Source: Cohnella zeiphila (GTDB taxonomy: Bacteria > Bacillota > Bacilli > Paenibacillales > Paenibacillaceae). Taken from it: DNA of 64,000 nt. Shown one piece after another: positions 8,990 through 16,124 of the stretch. The stretch lies in the NCBI RefSeq assembly GCF_014212055.1, contig NZ_JACJVO010000008.1:121923-185922 (forward strand). The letters are read 5' to 3'. The notes beneath the pieces were generated by a model that had not been told where the DNA came from, did not search any database, and saw nothing but the letters and a program-made list of their open reading frames with translations. Position 1 is the first letter of the stretch, and each line of letters begins with the position of its first letter. The translations under genes and the position numbers were made by a program.

Positions 8990-10108
8990 ATGAAGATCAC
9001 GGAAGTGGAAGCCATCTATTTGAAAATACCCGATCTGGACGCGACCAAATGCGACGGCACCCAGGATACGCTGCTGATCCGGATCCGCACGGACGAAGGA
9101 ATCATCGGCGTCGGCGAGGTCGATTCGGTTCCGCTCGTCGCCAAGGCGGCGATCGACGCGCCGGCCTCCCATTCGATCGCGACGGGGCTGCGCAGCCTGC
9201 TCCTCGGGGAGAACCCGCTGGAAGTCGAGCGGCTCTGGGAGAAGATGTACGAAGGGACGATCTACTTCGGCCGTTCGGGCCCCGCCGTGCACGCGATCAG
9301 CGGCATCGACATGGCGCTCTGGGACATCGTCGGCCAGCATGCCAAGGTTCCGGTCTCGGAAGCGCTGGGCGGCGCGTTCCATCGCAAGCTGAAGGCGTAC
9401 GCCAGCTCGCTGATGCCGGACACCGTCGCGGAGGCCGCGGCGCTGGCGGAGCGCTACGCCGGGCAAGGCTACAAGGCGATGAAATTCGGCTGGGGGCCGA
9501 TCGGCCGGAACGCTTGGTTCGACGAGGAGCAGATTCGGGCGATCCGCGAGGCGGTCGGTCCGGACATCGACGTCATGATCGACGCCGGCCTGGCTTGGGA
9601 CCTGAAGGGCGCGCTGCGCATGGCGGAGGTGTACGAGAAGTACGGCGTGTTCTGGCTGGAGGAGCCGCTGCACCCGGATAACCTCGACGGGTACCGCGAG
9701 CTGGCCGGCCGGACCAGCCTGTACATCGCCGGCGGCGAACAGGAGAGCGGCAGCGCGGCGTTCCGCCGCCTGCTGGACGAAGGGCGGCTGGACATCATCC
9801 AGCCGGACCTCGGCCGCTGCGGCGGGCTGTCGGAAGGACGCCGGATCGCGCGCCTCGCGCACGACCGGCACAAGAAAGTCGTGCCGCACGCCTTCAAGAC
9901 GGGCGTCCTCGTCGCCGCCAGCACCCACTTCGCGGCGTCCATTCCCGAGGGGTTCCTCATCGAGCACACCGTGTCCGCGTCTCCGCTGACCCGGGATCTC
10001 GTCCCGGAGCCGATCGAGTTCAAGGACGGCTATGTGCACGTCCCGAACCGCCCGGGGCTGGGGGTTACGGTGGACGAGTCGGTCATCGAGAGGTATCGGG
10101 TGCTGTAG
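8990..10108 (+). CDS. Enolase-superfamily sugar acid dehydratase (mandelate racemase/muconate lactonizing type)
   Basis: A 372-residue enzyme with the capping domain (residues 1-125) and barrel of the superfamily. The active site is readable: K165 on strand 2 (KAMKFGWG), metal ligands D198 (VMIDAGLAW), E224 (WLEEPL) and E250 (GGEQES), and the catalytic His at residue 300 (VVPHAFKTG). This set suits acid-sugar dehydration to a 2-keto-3-deoxy acid. ATG 8990 is chosen because GGCAGGGGAGAG lies just upstream; the frame is open farther upstream only as a shadow of the alpha-galactosidase gene. Context (a dehydrogenase and an FAH-family enzyme nearby) supports dehydration of an aldonate. Specificity cannot be read from the sequence. 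Confidence 0.85.
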   Translation: MKITEVEAIYLKIPDLDATKCDGTQDTLLIRIRTDEGIIGVGEVDSVPLVAKAAIDAPASHSIATGLRSLLLGENPLEVERLWEKMYEGTIYFGRSGPAVHAISGIDMALWDIVGQHAKVPVSEALGGAFHRKLKAYASSLMPDTVAEAAALAERYAGQGYKAMKFGWGPIGRNAWFDEEQIRAIREAVGPDIDVMIDAGLAWDLKGALRMAEVYEKYGVFWLEEPLHPDNLDGYRELAGRTSLYIAGGEQESGSAAFRRLLDEGRLDIIQPDLGRCGGLSEGRRIARLAHDRHKKVVPHAFKTGVLVAASTHFAASIPEGFLIEHTVSASPLTRDLVPEPIEFKDGYVHVPNRPGLGVTVDESVIERYRVL

Positions 10109-10177
10109 CTATGCGTTTGGGACTGCGTTAGCGGGACTTCGGCCGTTAGGATCGATGCAGGGAAAAGGAGGACGGCG

Positions 10178-10966
10178 ATGGAACGGGGATTGCGCCGATT
10201 CGAAGGAAAGACCGCCGTCATTACGGGCGGCGCTACGGGCGTGGGGTTCGCAACCGCCCGACGGCTGGCGGAAGAGGGCGCCCGCGTCGTCATCGGCGGC
10301 CGCCGCGCGGACGTCGGGCTGCAGGCGGAAGAAGCTTTGCGCGCGGCGGGCCTGGAAGCCGCCTTCGTGGCGGCGGACGTGGCCGACGAGGTGCAGGTCC
10401 GCCTGCTGATGGACGAGGCGGTCCGGCGATACGGGAGCCTCGACGTGCTGGTGAACAACGCGGCTACGTTCTCGCCGGGAGGATTCATGGAGACGCCTTG
10501 GCCGGAATGGCGCCGGGTGTTCGACGTTATCGTCAGCGGCGCGTACTTCTGCACGAAGGAAGCCGCGCGCCTGATGATTGCGCAAGGCGCGAAAGGGCGG
10601 ATCGTCAACGTCTCGTCGATCAACTCCACGCGCGCGCTGGAGGAATCTTCGCATTACAACGCGGCCAAGGGCGCGCTCGACCAGTTGACCCGCAACACGG
10701 CGCTGGAGCTGATCGGCCGCGGCATCCGCGTCAACGGCGTCGCGCTGGGCTTTATCGACACGCCGATGTCGGTGGTGGACGGAGTCAAGGAGCACGAGAC
10801 GGACTGGTTCCGCGACATCTACGTCGCCCGCAAGAAAATTCCGCAGCAGCGCACGGGAAAGCCGGAGGAAGCGGCCGGGGCGATCGCGTTCCTCGCCTCC
10901 GACGACGCCTCGTATCTTTGCGGGGCGGTCGTCCCGGTGGACGGCGGCTTGTCCATTACGTTCTAA
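10178..10966 (+). CDS. Short-chain dehydrogenase/reductase (SDR)
   Basis: A 262-residue NAD(P)-dependent oxidoreductase of the classical SDR fold. The cofactor motif TGGATGVG is at residues 16-23, the NNAA motif follows, then the catalytic Ser (VNVSSI), Y160 and K164 (YNAAK), and the PG/GG C-terminal region ending VVPVDGGLSITF. ATG 10178 has AAAGGAGG upstream. Lying between a sugar-acid dehydratase and an FAH-family hydrolase, it could be the 2-keto-3-deoxy acid 4-dehydrogenase of a diketo-hydrolase pathway, or a sugar 1-dehydrogenase. The sequence alone does not decide. Confidence 0.85.
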   Translation: MERGLRRFEGKTAVITGGATGVGFATARRLAEEGARVVIGGRRADVGLQAEEALRAAGLEAAFVAADVADEVQVRLLMDEAVRRYGSLDVLVNNAATFSPGGFMETPWPEWRRVFDVIVSGAYFCTKEAARLMIAQGAKGRIVNVSSINSTRALEESSHYNAAKGALDQLTRNTALELIGRGIRVNGVALGFIDTPMSVVDGVKEHETDWFRDIYVARKKIPQQRTGKPEEAAGAIAFLASDDASYLCGAVVPVDGGLSITF

Positions 10967-10979
10967 GGAGGCTATGCAA

Positions 10980-12032
10980 GTGAGAGCGCTCGTCTACGAA
11001 GGCCCGTCGGTCATGAACGTCCGCGAAGTCGAGACCCCGGTTCCGGGCGAGGACGAACTGTTGATTCGGGTCGCCTATTCCGGAATATGCGGGTCCGAGC
11101 TGAGCGGGTTCCTGGGGCAAAATTCTTTGCGCAAGCCCCCGATGATCTTCGGCCATGAATTCGCCGGTACGGTCGCCGCCATTGGCAGCCGGGCGGCGGA
11201 CGGGTCCGGGTCCGGGGCTTGGGCCGTCGGGGACCGGGTGACAGCCAATCCGCTCGTGACCTGCGGGCGCTGCGAGAACTGCCTGAAGGGCCGCCAGCAG
11301 CTGTGCGCGGAGCGCAAGCTGCTGTCCGCCGCGCTGCCGGGCAGCAACGCGGAATACGTGAAAATTCCGGCCTCGTTCGTCCACCGGATTCCGGACGGCC
11401 TGTCGCTGCGCGAAGCCGCGCTGACCGAACCGGCGGCATGCGCCGTCCGGGCCGCCGAGCTTGCGGAGGCGGAGCCGACGGATACGGCGCTGGTCGTCGG
11501 CATGGGGCCGATCGGGCTGCTGATCCTGCAGGCGCTGGCGCAGTACGGAGTGCGGCGGATCGTCGCGGTCGACCGGAACCGCGACCGGCTGGCGCTGGCC
11601 GCCCGGCTCGGCGCGTCCGACGTGTGCTGCCCGGAGGATGGCGACCTTCTGGCGGCCCTTCGGGGCCTGACCGGGGGGCGCGGCGTCGACGTCGCCGTCG
11701 ACGCGGTCGGCGCCGCGGTCACCCGCCGGCAGTGCGTGCAGGCCTGCAGGCCGGGCGGACGCGTCGTCCTGACCGGCCTGCACGAGGAAGAGTCGCCGCT
11801 GCCGGTGAACTTGATCATCCGCAGCGAAGTCCGGCTGGCGGGCTCGTTCGCCTATTCCGAGACGAACTTCCGCACCGCCCTGCGATGGCTGGCCGAAGGA
11901 AGGATCGGTCTCCCGGAAGGCGTCGTGGAGGCGCCGCTGGAGGAAGGCGCGGCATGGTTCGATAAGCTGATCCGGAATCCGGGCAACGTATCCAAAGTGC
12001 TGTTGAGGCCGCAGGGAGCGGACGGGGAATGA
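10980..12032 (+). CDS. Zinc-dependent medium-chain dehydrogenase
   Basis: A 350-residue alcohol/polyol dehydrogenase. Catalytic zinc ligands lie in GICGSE and GHEFAG. The structural zinc loop has four Cys (CGRCENCLKGRQQLC), and the NAD-binding Rossmann motif is VVGMGPIG. The ribosome site AAGGAGG (10965-10971) is 8 bases before GTG 10980 but only 2 bases before ATG 10974, so GTG is preferred (MRALVYEGP, a usual start for the family). The stop overlaps the next start by 4 bases (ATGA). It probably oxidises a sugar or sugar alcohol within the operon's pathway. Confidence 0.85.
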   Translation: MRALVYEGPSVMNVREVETPVPGEDELLIRVAYSGICGSELSGFLGQNSLRKPPMIFGHEFAGTVAAIGSRAADGSGSGAWAVGDRVTANPLVTCGRCENCLKGRQQLCAERKLLSAALPGSNAEYVKIPASFVHRIPDGLSLREAALTEPAACAVRAAELAEAEPTDTALVVGMGPIGLLILQALAQYGVRRIVAVDRNRDRLALAARLGASDVCCPEDGDLLAALRGLTGGRGVDVAVDAVGAAVTRRQCVQACRPGGRVVLTGLHEEESPLPVNLIIRSEVRLAGSFAYSETNFRTALRWLAEGRIGLPEGVVEAPLEEGAAWFDKLIRNPGNVSKVLLRPQGADGE

Positions 12033-12358
12033 ACGGTTACGGAGAATGGCGGCCGGCGGGCGAAGGCATCCGACGCAAGATTTATCCGCCGGGAAACAGC
12101 ATCATGAGCATGGCGATCGAGTTCGAAGCCGGCGCCAGAGGAGCCGCCCACTCGCATCCGCACGAGCAGATTACGCACGTGATCGAAGGGCGGCTGCGGC
12201 TGACGGTGGACGGCGCGTCGCACGAGCTCGGGCCCGGCGAGCAGCTATTCGTGCCGGGAGGAGCCGTTCATTCCGCGGAAGCGCTGAAGGCTTCCTCGGT
12301 GCTCGAGATCTTCTCGCCTCTGCGCGACGATTTGCTGGCGTCGGTCGAAGGCCGTTAA
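12029..12358 (+). CDS. Small cupin-domain protein
   Basis: A 109-residue single-domain cupin. Motif 1 (HSHPHEQITHVIEG) supplies two or three His and a Glu as metal ligands; motif 2 (PGGAVHSAEAL) supplies the last His. Proteins of this size in sugar operons are often sugar isomerases, lactone-related enzymes or accessory proteins of unknown role. The start overlaps the previous stop (ATGA), so the two are translated together. No more precise function can be supported. Confidence 0.8.
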   Translation: MNGYGEWRPAGEGIRRKIYPPGNSIMSMAIEFEAGARGAAHSHPHEQITHVIEGRLRLTVDGASHELGPGEQLFVPGGAVHSAEALKASSVLEIFSPLRDDLLASVEGR

Positions 12359-12377
12359 ACCGAAAGGAGAAGTTGTC

Positions 12378-13400
12378 GTGACCGTGCGGGTCGATACGGA
12401 TTGGACCTATCGGGATCTTCGGACGGTGATCCTGGAGAACGACCGGCTTAAGGTCGTCATCATGCCGGAATTGGGCGCGAAAATCTGGCAGATCACCTAC
12501 AAGCCCCGCGGCAAGGATCTGCTCTGGCAGCATCCGCGCCTGAAGCCGCGGCCGCTTCCTTTTCACGCCGTCTACGACGATCAGTTCTTCGGGGGATGGG
12601 ACGAACTGTTCCCGAACGACATGCCGGAGACGATCGGGGAGGAAGCGTACCCGGACCACGGGGAGCTCTGGACGCTTCCCTGGCAGTTCGCGGTCTGGCA
12701 GACCGGCCCGCAGGAAGCCTCGGTCCGCTTGTGGACGGAGACGCCGATCAGCAATTGCCGGGTGGAGAAGACGATCACGCTGCGGGCGGGAGAGGCGAAG
12801 CTTCGGTTCCGCCACTTCATCGCGAACAACGGCCGCGAGGACTTGCCGTATTTATGGAAGCTCCACGCGGCGATGGCGGTCGACGGAGACGCGCGGATCG
12901 ATCTGCCTGCCGAGAACGTCTACGTCGAGGAGTTCGGAAAACCCCGCATCGGTCAGACCGGGGTGACCTACCGCTGGCCTTATGCGACCGACGAAGAGGG
13001 AGTCCGCCGCGATATGAGGAAGGCGCTGCCGGATTCGGCCGGCGTCGGCGAGTTTCAGTACGCCATCGGCATGAAGGAAGGCTGGTGCGCGATCACGCAT
13101 GCGAAGGAAAAGATCGGTTTCGCGCTTGCGTACGACAAGCGGCGGCTGCCGCATTGCTGGCTGTTCGCCTCCTATGGCGGCTGGCGCGGGCTGAATACCG
13201 TCGTGCTCGAGCCTTGTACGGGCTATCCCGCCGGCGTGAACGACGGCGTCCGCCAAGGGACGCATGCCGTACTGAAGCCGGGCGTTCCCTTCGAATGCGA
13301 GATCGTGGCTGCTGTATTCGAGGGGCTGGACGGCGTGTCCTCCGTCGACCGGGAAGGGAATGTCGCCGGAATCAAGCAAGAAGGGAAGAGAACCAGATGA
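12378..13400 (+). CDS. Galactose-mutarotase-like protein (aldose 1-epimerase superfamily, DUF4432/DUF5107-like)
   Basis: A 340-residue beta-sandwich protein. The opening (VILENDRLKVVIMPELGAKI) and the later GGWDELFPND and YPDHGELW segments are typical of galactose-mutarotase-fold proteins that bind carbohydrates. It may convert sugar anomers for the neighbouring dehydrogenase, or bind or modify an oligosaccharide. GTG 12378 follows AAAGGAGA at a good distance. The stop overlaps the next start (ATGA at 13397). The family assignment is fairly safe; the reaction is not known. Confidence 0.7.
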   Translation: MTVRVDTDWTYRDLRTVILENDRLKVVIMPELGAKIWQITYKPRGKDLLWQHPRLKPRPLPFHAVYDDQFFGGWDELFPNDMPETIGEEAYPDHGELWTLPWQFAVWQTGPQEASVRLWTETPISNCRVEKTITLRAGEAKLRFRHFIANNGREDLPYLWKLHAAMAVDGDARIDLPAENVYVEEFGKPRIGQTGVTYRWPYATDEEGVRRDMRKALPDSAGVGEFQYAIGMKEGWCAITHAKEKIGFALAYDKRRLPHCWLFASYGGWRGLNTVVLEPCTGYPAGVNDGVRQGTHAVLKPGVPFECEIVAAVFEGLDGVSSVDREGNVAGIKQEGKRTR

Positions 13401-14305
13401 AACTGCTGCATTTTATCGCGGACGGAAAAACGAAGCTGGGCGTGTGGACGGAGAGCGGCGTGCTGGACGTCGAAGCTGCCGCTGCGGAGTTCGGCGCAGC
13501 CGGAGGAACCGTTCCCCGGGACGCCGAGGAAGCGATTGCCGGGGGAGAAGCCGCGCTTCGGACGCTTCGCCGCCTGGCGGAAGCCGCGGCGGCGTCCGAA
13601 GCGCCGGAACGGGTGCTGCTGCCCGAGAGCGGGCTGGCTTGGGCGCCATGTCTCGCCCGCCCGAACAAAATCGTCTGCATCGGGCTCAACTACCGCCGGC
13701 ATGCGGAGGAGACGAATTCTCCGATCCCGTCTTCTCCGATCGTTTTCCACAAATTCAACAATGCCCTGACCGCCCATCAAGCCGACGTGTATCTCCCCCG
13801 GACGAGCGTCAAGGTCGACTACGAGGCGGAGCTCGCCATCGTCATCGGCCGGAGGATCAAGGATGCGGCGAAGGAGCGGGCGCTTGACTCCGTCTTCGGA
13901 TACTGCTGCGCCAACGACTTGTCCGCGCGCGACCTGCAGATGCGAACGTCGCAATGGGCGCTCGGCAAGTGCTGCGACGGCTTCGCTCCTCTCGGCCCTT
14001 ATCTCGTCACGGCGGACGAAGTCGGCAACCCGAACGACCTTCGGATCCGCTGCGAGGTGAACGGAGAAGTCCGCCAGGATTCGAACACGTCGGACATGAT
14101 CTTCGCCTGCGACGAGATCGTCAGCTACCTGTCGCAGCACATGACGCTGGAGCCCGGCGACGTCATTCTGACCGGCACGCCGGAAGGCGTCGTCATGGGC
14201 TACCCGCCAGAACGCCAGGTTTATCTGCGCGACGGCGACGCGGTCACGGTGGAGATCGAGAAGCTGGGCTCGCTGACGAACGTCATGAGGAGCGAGGCGG
14301 GATAA
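13397..14305 (+). CDS. Fumarylacetoacetate hydrolase family protein
   Basis: A 302-residue protein with the FAH fold: CIGLNYRRHAEE, the metal-binding acidic cluster DYEAELAIVIG and NDLSARD, and the C-terminal GDVILTGTPEGV motif. Members hydrolyse diketo acids or dehydrate acid sugars. In known L-rhamnose/L-fucose routes an FAH enzyme splits 2,4-diketo-3-deoxy acids to pyruvate and a hydroxy acid. The preceding SDR and dehydratase fit that scheme. The ATGA overlap with the previous gene shows coupling. ATG 13397 is used; the open frame farther upstream is a shadow. A terminator follows at 14344. Confidence 0.85.
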   Translation: MKLLHFIADGKTKLGVWTESGVLDVEAAAAEFGAAGGTVPRDAEEAIAGGEAALRTLRRLAEAAAASEAPERVLLPESGLAWAPCLARPNKIVCIGLNYRRHAEETNSPIPSSPIVFHKFNNALTAHQADVYLPRTSVKVDYEAELAIVIGRRIKDAAKERALDSVFGYCCANDLSARDLQMRTSQWALGKCCDGFAPLGPYLVTADEVGNPNDLRIRCEVNGEVRQDSNTSDMIFACDEIVSYLSQHMTLEPGDVILTGTPEGVVMGYPPERQVYLRDGDAVTVEIEKLGSLTNVMRSEAG

Positions 14306-14343
14306 GAGCCGCGATCGCGACTCCATGCATTCTATAACCAGTA

Positions 14344-14380
14344 AAGGAGCTGTCCCTCCGTTCGGGACAGCTCCTTGTTT
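14344..14380 (+). terminator. Terminator of the galactoside operon
   Basis: AAGGAGCTGTCCC and GGGACAGCTCCTT form a 13-bp perfect stem with a 7-base loop, followed by TGTTTGT. Confidence 0.85.
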
Positions 14381-14390
14381 GTCGTTCGAT

Positions 14391-14480
14391 TCACACCAGG
14401 GTGACGGAGACGCCGCGGTTTCGCAGGTAGTCGATATCGTCCGCCGGCGCGCCCGCATCGGTTACGGCCGCGAGCACCGT
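14391..14480 (-). pseudogene. C-terminal remnant of a DeoR-family regulator
   Basis: Read on the - strand, about 29 codons end in a stop at 14391 and give a tail with VTDAGAPADDIDYLRNRG followed by VSVTLV. This matches the usual C-terminus of DeoR-family sugar regulators (TDxGxxxxxxxxLRxxGVxVxxV). Upstream of this the reading frame no longer looks like the family, and no helix-turn-helix remains. It seems to be the last piece of a deleted gene. The identification rests on a short match. Confidence 0.4.
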
Positions 14481-14541
14481 TCCCGTCGAGCTCGTCATCC
14501 GCCGGGAAGGCGACGAGGACCGTCGGTTGATCGGACCGTAA
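14467..14541 (+). pseudogene. C-terminal remnant of a LacI-family regulator
   Basis: A + strand frame ending at TAA 14539-14541 gives TVPVELVIRREGDEDRR and a few more residues. The PVELVIRRE motif is the typical end of LacI-type regulators (PxELVIRxS). Nothing upstream continues the family, so only the tail is left, abutting the DeoR-like tail on the other strand. The terminator at 14554 probably belonged to this gene. Confidence 0.4.
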
Positions 14542-14553
14542 CCGAAAGTCAGG

Positions 14554-14579
14554 CCCGCGCGAAGGTGCGCGGGCCTTTT
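14554..14579 (+). terminator. Hairpin terminator after the LacI-type remnant
   Basis: GCCCGCGC and GCGCGGGC form a stem around GAAGGT, followed by CTTTT on the + strand. It also lies just beyond the stop of the - strand peroxiredoxin-like gene and might act on both strands, though the T-run is only on the + side. Confidence 0.65.
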
Positions 14580-14590
14580 GCCTGGAGGAG

Positions 14591-15235
14591 TTACAGCTTC
14601 CTCAACTGATCCAGAATGTCCTCGGGAGCCGGACGCTGCATGAAGTCCGGGTTGACGTAAGCGGAACGGATGATGCCGGTCTCGTCGATCATGAACGTGG
14701 ACGGAACGGGGAGGATCCAGCGGTCGGTCGCGTTGTATTCGGCCAGGCTCATCTTGAACTGGTTCGTCATGACTTCCTGAACGTAAGGAGGCACCTCGTA
14801 CAAAATATTATAAATGGCGGCCACGAGCCCATTCGTGTCGCTAAGCACCTGGAAACGAAGCTCTTGCTTCTCCTGCTGGGAGAGCGTGTTGTCCGGGCTT
14901 TGCGGGCTGACGGCGATCAATTGGGCGCCCAGCGCTTCGATCTCCGGCAGCGCCTTCTGGTACGCCTGGAGCTGCAGGCTGCAGTACGGACACCAGCCGC
15001 CGCGATAAAAGGTGAGCACGACGGGGCCTTTGGCCAGCTCGTCATACAGGCGGACGGGAACGCCCGCCGAATTGTTCAAGGTAAAATCTTTGGCTTTCTG
15101 CCCTTCCTGCAAGCCGTACAGTATTCCCGACTCCTGCTGCTCCCGGATCTGACGGAACATGGCGGCCTGAACCTCGGCGGGCGTATGGGCGATAAACTGT
15201 TGCTTCGCCTCTTCGAGAGCTTGGTTTAACGTCAT
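14591..15235 (-). CDS. Peroxiredoxin-like (AhpC/TSA, Prx-like-2) protein
   Basis: A 214-residue thioredoxin-fold protein. The redox centre is RGGWCPYCSLQL, a CxxC in the position of the peroxidatic Cys, preceded by the conserved VVLTFYRG strand. The C-terminal part (VPSTFMIDETGIIRSAYVNPDF) is usual for AhpC/TSA proteins. It probably reduces hydroperoxides in the cytoplasm. A strong sigma-A promoter and two inverted repeats precede it, and a TetR-type gene lies directly upstream on the same strand, so TetR control is likely. Confidence 0.85.
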   Translation of the reverse strand: MTLNQALEEAKQQFIAHTPAEVQAAMFRQIREQQESGILYGLQEGQKAKDFTLNNSAGVPVRLYDELAKGPVVLTFYRGGWCPYCSLQLQAYQKALPEIEALGAQLIAVSPQSPDNTLSQQEKQELRFQVLSDTNGLVAAIYNILYEVPPYVQEVMTNQFKMSLAEYNATDRWILPVPSTFMIDETGIIRSAYVNPDFMQRPAPEDILDQLRKL

Positions 15236-15278
15236 GAACGGTTCTCCTCCTTAAATTTGGTTCTTCTTCCGGTTTTTT

Positions 15279-15294
15279 TGGAGTAAGTACTCCA
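15279..15294 (-). promoter_or_regulatory. Perfect palindrome in the leader of the peroxiredoxin-like gene
   Basis: TGGAGTA and TACTCCA flank AG, forming a 16-bp palindrome about 12-27 bases downstream of the expected transcription start. A second, looser inverted repeat (TTTTGGA / TCCAAAA, about 15328-15349) overlaps the -35 box. Both are candidate operators for the TetR-type protein at 15455-16084. Confidence 0.5.
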
Positions 15295-15312
15295 TTTTCG
15301 TATCTGCGCCTT

Positions 15313-15341
15313 ATCGTAATGGATCGATTTTGGATTGTCAA
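15313..15341 (-). promoter_or_regulatory. Sigma-A promoter of the peroxiredoxin-like gene
   Basis: On the - strand a perfect -35 box TTGACA (15336-15341) and TACGAT (15313-15318) are separated by exactly 17 bases. Confidence 0.75.
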
Positions 15342-15454
15342 CTCCAAAAACTAAAAACAATAAAAGCCCCTAAAACCGGCGAACGGCCGCTCTCGGGGGC
15401 GATACCTGCGGGAAGTGTCCTCCTTCCGGCTCCAATATGGGACTTGCGATCCGG

Positions 15455-16084
15455 TCAAACGAGAAACGACCGGATGTGTGCGAGCATGGCGTCCAATCCG
15501 GCTTCGAGCGGGCCGGCTTCCTTGCGGACTTGCGCCAGAAGCAGGCCGCCTTGAAGGCCGGCCAGCAGCGCCAGCGCGAGACGGTCCGGATCGGCGTCCG
15601 GCCGCATCTCGCCGCGGTCGTACATCGCCCGCAGCCCTTTGCGGATCGCGAGCTCCCACAGCTCAAAGCCTTCGGCCAGCTCGAGACGGGCGTCGGGCTC
15701 CGCGTCCGCCAGCTCGCTGGCCAGCGAGCCGATCGGACAACCGCCTACGAATTGCCGCTCGATCTGAAGCTGAACGATCGCATCGCGCCACGTCCGGAGC
15801 GCCTCCATGCTGTCCAGATGGCTCAGCAGCGGTTCCTGGGCGCCGAGCACCTGCTCGCACTGAAGGCGAACGACCGCCAAAACGAGCTCGCGCTTCTCCT
15901 TGAAGTAGTGGTACAGCTGGGAGGCGCTCACTTTGGCTTCCCGCTGCACATCCTCCACGCTCGTTCCGGCGACGCCGCGTTCGAACATCAACCGGGCCGC
16001 GGCGGCGACGATGCGCGCGCGCGTCTCTTTTCCCTTCCGGGTTAACCGGTGCTCTTGGTTTGGGGTGTCCATCGTCTTTTCCAT
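15455..16084 (-). CDS. TetR/AcrR-family transcriptional regulator
   Basis: A 209-residue repressor. The N-terminal helix-turn-helix is clear (residues 20-65: TSVEDVQREAKVSASQLYHYF), and an alpha-helical ligand-binding domain follows. The sequence resembles YxaF/LmrA-type members, with Cys in VGGCPIGSLASELA; whether this senses thiol or oxidant stress is speculation. ATG 16084 has no clear ribosome site, and a TATACT box lies only a few bases upstream, so either a leaderless start or the ATG at 16072 is possible. It lies 219 bases upstream of the peroxiredoxin-like gene on the same strand and is its likely regulator. Confidence 0.85.
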   Translation of the reverse strand: MEKTMDTPNQEHRLTRKGKETRARIVAAAARLMFERGVAGTSVEDVQREAKVSASQLYHYFKEKRELVLAVVRLQCEQVLGAQEPLLSHLDSMEALRTWRDAIVQLQIERQFVGGCPIGSLASELADAEPDARLELAEGFELWELAIRKGLRAMYDRGEMRPDADPDRLALALLAGLQGGLLLAQVRKEAGPLEAGLDAMLAHIRSFLV

Positions 16085-16124
16085 AGTTGCAGTATATCAA
16101 AAACGGACGGCCTTGCGGATCGGT

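Noticed and set aside
14325..14609. Small + strand frame of 94 codons
   Set aside because: It crosses a terminator, regulator debris and a second hairpin and has no family features.
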